From Corynebacterium tuberculostearicum (GTDB taxonomy: Bacteria > Actinomycetota > Actinomycetes > Mycobacteriales > Mycobacteriaceae): a stretch of 64,000 nt of DNA. A program made the position numbers and the translations under genes. This document shows, in pieces, positions 61,865-64,000 of the stretch. Where the stretch lies: contig NZ_JACBZL010000001.1 in NCBI RefSeq assembly GCF_013408445.1, positions 372,001 through 436,000 of the forward strand. The letters are read 5' to 3'. Within the stretch, counting starts at the first letter, position 1, and each line of letters starts with the position of its first letter. The notes under the pieces are model-generated. The model worked only from the letters and a program-made list of their open reading frames with translations, was not told the DNA's origin and ran no database searches.

Positions 61865-61907
61865 AGCTTCCGCTTAGTTTCAACTAAGCCTTAGGGCTTT
61901 GCTCACC

Positions 61908-61950
61908 GCCGCGCCCACTTCATCACCTAGATGGGGTGGGCGCGGCTTTT
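61908..61950 (+). terminator. terminator after rpsA
   Basis: GCCGCGCCCAC (61908-61918) pairs perfectly with GTGGGCGCGGC (61936-61946), followed by TTTTGTG. A smaller perfect hairpin, GCTTAGTT/AACTAAGC, lies just upstream near 61872-61889. Confidence 0.9.
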
Positions 61951-61971
61951 GTGATCTTATAGACAATTTGT

Positions 61972-61983
61972 GCAAACGTTTGC
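61972..61983. promoter_or_regulatory. LacI/GalR-type palindrome upstream of ptsG
   Basis: GCAAACGTTTGC is a perfect 12-bp palindrome of the form bound by LacI/GalR regulators, about 130 bp before the ptsG transcription start. Confidence 0.55.
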
Positions 61984-62008
61984 CAGATTGTTTCCTGCCT
62001 CTAGGCGG

Positions 62009-62023
62009 TTGACCAGCGGTCAA
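62009..62023. promoter_or_regulatory. palindrome TTGACC-N3-GGTCAA upstream of ptsG
   Basis: TTGACC and GGTCAA form a perfect 6-bp inverted repeat with a 3-bp spacer, typical of a GntR-family or similar dimeric regulator. It is about 70 bp upstream of the -10 box. Confidence 0.45.
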
Positions 62024-62091
62024 GCAGAAGCAGGTAGGAAAAGTCCCTGGAAAGTCCACAAAACGGGCTTTTGTTCATGTGGGAATCCTCT

Positions 62092-62097
62092 TATACT
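62092..62097 (+). promoter_or_regulatory. ptsG -10 box
   Basis: TATACT, placing the transcription start near 62104 and giving a leader of about 57 nt. No consensus -35 is seen, which fits activator control. Confidence 0.55.
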
Positions 62098-62108
62098 CAA
62101 ACGTGACG

Positions 62109-62135
62109 TTATAGCCAGTGCAGTACTGGTTATAA
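62109..62135. promoter_or_regulatory. 27-bp dyad at the start of the ptsG leader
   Basis: TTATAGCCAGT (62109-62119) and ACTGGTTATAA (62125-62135) match as an inverted repeat at 10 of 11 positions with a 5-nt loop; the odd pair would be G-U in RNA. It begins about 5 nt after the predicted transcription start, so it is either a roadblock operator or an mRNA hairpin just before the ribosome site. Confidence 0.55.
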
Positions 62136-62160
62136 GTGGTATTGAATTGAGGAGTAAGAA

Positions 62161-64000
62161 GTGGCATCTATCAAGGACACTTCCACCCACATCGTTGAAA
62201 GTATTGGCGGCGCCGACAACATCACGTCGCTGACGCACTGTGCGACGCGCCTGCGTTTCCAACTTGTTGATGCGGGGAAAGTTGATCAAGAAAAGCTCGA
62301 CAGCGACCCAGCGGTGCTAGGCACCGTGCCACAAGGCGCCCACGGCTACCAAGTAGTCATGGGCGGCGGCGTTGCTGACTACTACAACGAAATCATCAAG
62401 CAACCTGGTGTACACGCTTCCGGTGAGAAAACGGCGTCCTCCAAGAAGGAGTACGACGGTGTTCGCGGAAAGTATGACTGGGTAGATTACTGCTTCGAGT
62501 TCCTTTCTGATACTTTCCGTCCCGTCCTATGGGCTTTGCTGGGCGCCTCGCTCATCATCATGCTTCTCATTCTGGCGGACACGGCACACATCCAGGATTT
62601 CCGCGCACCGCTGGAGGAGCAACCAGAAGGCTTCCGTCTGGCTCATGCCATGTTCCAGTCGGTCTTCTATTTCTTGCCCGTAATGGTCGGTGCGACCGCG
62701 GCGCAAAAGCTGGGCGCGAATATGTGGGTCTCCGCAGCTATTCCCGCGGCACTTTTGACCCCCGAATTTATGTCGCTGGGTGAGCAAGGCGATACCGTCA
62801 ACGTATTTGGCCTGCCGCTGGTCATCAATTCCTACGGCTCCCAGGTATTTCCGCCCATTTTGGCCGCAATCGGCCTGTACTGGGTGGAAAAGGGACTAAA
62901 GAAGATCATCCCGAGTGCAGTTCATATGGTCTTCGTGCCGTTCTTCTCCTTGCTCATTATGATTCCGGCAACGGCCTTCCTGCTCGGCCCGTTCGGCATT
63001 GGTGTAGGCAATGGCATTTCCTGGGTCCTGTACCAAATCAATGATTTCTCGCCTTTCATCCTGGCTATTGTCATTCCGCTGCTGTACCCATTCCTCGTTC
63101 CGATGGGCCTGCACTGGCCGCTGAATGTCATCATGATTCAGAACATCGCAACCTACGGCTACGACTTCATCCAAGGCCCGATGGGCGCATGGAACTTCGC
63201 CTGCTTCGGCGTTGTTGGCGCAGTCATGGTTATCTCCTTCAGGGAAAAGAACAATGCCATGCGCCAGGTTTCTATCGGTGCCTTCGCAGCGGGCATCCTC
63301 GGTGGCGTGTCTGAGCCTTCCCTCTATGGCATCTTGTTGCGCTTCCGCCGCAGCTACTACCGGTTGCTGCCAGGTTGTGCGGTAGGCGGCGCAATCATCG
63401 GTATCTTCGATGTCCGCGCTGAGGCCTTCGTCTTTACCTCTGCGTTGACCACTGGCGCTATGACGCCGCAGCTGGGCTACGTCCTTGGTATCACGGCTGC
63501 ATTCCTTACCTCTTTCTTCCTGACCCTGTTCTTCGGCTACCGCACAGCAGAAGAAAAGCAGGCGGACTTGGAGCGCATTGCACAAGAACAAGGCGAGTCT
63601 GTTGAAGACGTAGCTGCTCGTTCGGAGTTTAAGTCCACCAAGGCCGACAACGGAGAGTCCTCGAATGCGGGTGGCGCCGTTGCTGCCAGCGCTGCGGGCA
63701 CGGCTGCTACTGGTGTTGCCGCCAAGCAGGCTGGCAAGGCCGACATCGTGCTGGATTCCCCTCTAGAGGGCGAGGCAGTTGACCTTTCGGAAGTCCCAGA
63801 TCCTATCTTCGCAGGTGCAAAGCTGGGGCCTGGCATGGCAGTGCAGCCAACTGGCAATACCGTCTATGCGCCTGCCGACGGCAAGGTGCTCACCGTGCAA
63901 AAGTCCGGACATGCGGTAGGCCTTAGCCTCGACAATGGCGTGCAACTGCTCATCCACGTAGGTCTCGACACCGTAGAGCTGGGAGGCGAAGGCTTCGAAG
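62161..64000 (+). CDS. ptsG: glucose PTS permease EIIBCA, 3' end beyond window
   Basis: Imports and phosphorylates glucose using phosphate from HPr. 613 codons are visible of about 680. The order is EIIB (THCATRLRF, phospho-Cys27), EIIC (about 100-465; FLVPMGLHWPLNVIMIQN, GILGGVSEPSLYGILLRF), an Ala/Gly-rich linker, and EIIA (SPLEGEAVDLSEVPDPIFA, GHAVGLSLDNGVQLLIHVG with phospho-His599). Close similarity to C. glutamicum PtsG throughout, and its place downstream of rpsA, support glucose specificity. GTG 62161 has GAGGAG upstream. Three palindromes precede it. Confidence 0.93.
   Translation, partial: MASIKDTSTHIVESIGGADNITSLTHCATRLRFQLVDAGKVDQEKLDSDPAVLGTVPQGAHGYQVVMGGGVADYYNEIIKQPGVHASGEKTASSKKEYDGVRGKYDWVDYCFEFLSDTFRPVLWALLGASLIIMLLILADTAHIQDFRAPLEEQPEGFRLAHAMFQSVFYFLPVMVGATAAQKLGANMWVSAAIPAALLTPEFMSLGEQGDTVNVFGLPLVINSYGSQVFPPILAAIGLYWVEKGLKKIIPSAVHMVFVPFFSLLIMIPATAFLLGPFGIGVGNGISWVLYQINDFSPFILAIVIPLLYPFLVPMGLHWPLNVIMIQNIATYGYDFIQGPMGAWNFACFGVVGAVMVISFREKNNAMRQVSIGAFAAGILGGVSEPSLYGILLRFRRSYYRLLPGCAVGGAIIGIFDVRAEAFVFTSALTTGAMTPQLGYVLGITAAFLTSFFLTLFFGYRTAEEKQADLERIAQEQGESVEDVAARSEFKSTKADNGESSNAGGAVAASAAGTAATGVAAKQAGKADIVLDSPLEGEAVDLSEVPDPIFAGAKLGPGMAVQPTGNTVYAPADGKVLTVQKSGHAVGLSLDNGVQLLIHVGLDTVELGGEGFE

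Overview
The window reads as chromosomal DNA of a Corynebacterium. The reasons are the gene content and order (ilvD, ilvBNC, serA, leuB, gltX; an IclR-type ltbR divergent from leuCD; mutT1, gpsA, ddl, thiL, ung, recG, rsmD, coaD; polA; rpsA; a ptsG-type glucose permease), a PolA with a degenerate proofreading domain, and many genes whose start codon lies about 7 nt after a TAnnnT -10 box, which is the actinobacterial leaderless pattern. No rRNA, CRISPR array, prophage or intact insertion sequence is visible. The species cannot be fixed from the sequence alone.

Layout. 1-12.3 kb: branched-chain amino acid and serine biosynthesis (ilvD partial, a PH-domain membrane protein, attenuator-controlled ilvBN plus ilvC, serA, leuB), interrupted by a DUF262 protein and a lipoprotein. 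12.3-14.8 kb: a decayed methyltransferase, an isochorismate synthase and a secreted LpqC-like esterase. 14.9-24.4 kb: a seven-gene minus-strand operon for an anchored-repeat-type metal ABC transporter. It has an ATPase, a permease, a ZnuA-like lipoprotein and four cell-surface proteins; five of its proteins together carry about seven copies of one HxH-containing module. Two similar dyads lie at its promoter. 24.6-27.7 kb: gltX, tRNA-Gln and two identical tRNA-Glu genes 653 bp apart, then an unexplained GC-rich, hairpin-rich stretch. 27.7-33.1 kb: two large YhgE/Pip-type membrane proteins and a small histidine-rich protein. 33.2-36 kb: ltbR/leuCD around an inverted-repeat operator. 36-48.6 kb: a housekeeping block syntenic with mycobacteria. 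48.6-52.1 kb: a four-gene, mostly TAATG-coupled operon with a DUF368 (PopT-type) lipid-carrier translocase followed by a polar amino acid ABC transporter. 52.5-60.2 kb: a secreted phosphoesterase, a tRNA with a CAA anticodon, polA, an AlkZ-like protein, and small membrane and methyltransferase genes. 60.4-64 kb: rpsA and the start of ptsG with three palindromes upstream.

How the parts work together. Ile/Val/Leu and Ser synthesis is spread over ilvD, ilvBNC, leuB, leuCD and serA, with attenuation at ilvB and a probable LtbR operator at leuC. The anchored-repeat operon looks like a cell-envelope relay that captures a divalent metal, probably zinc, and hands it to the ABC importer. The histidine-rich protein at 32.8 kb may belong to the same metal response, because its upstream region shares an 8-bp core with the operon dyads. 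Most remaining genes are ordinary housekeeping genes.
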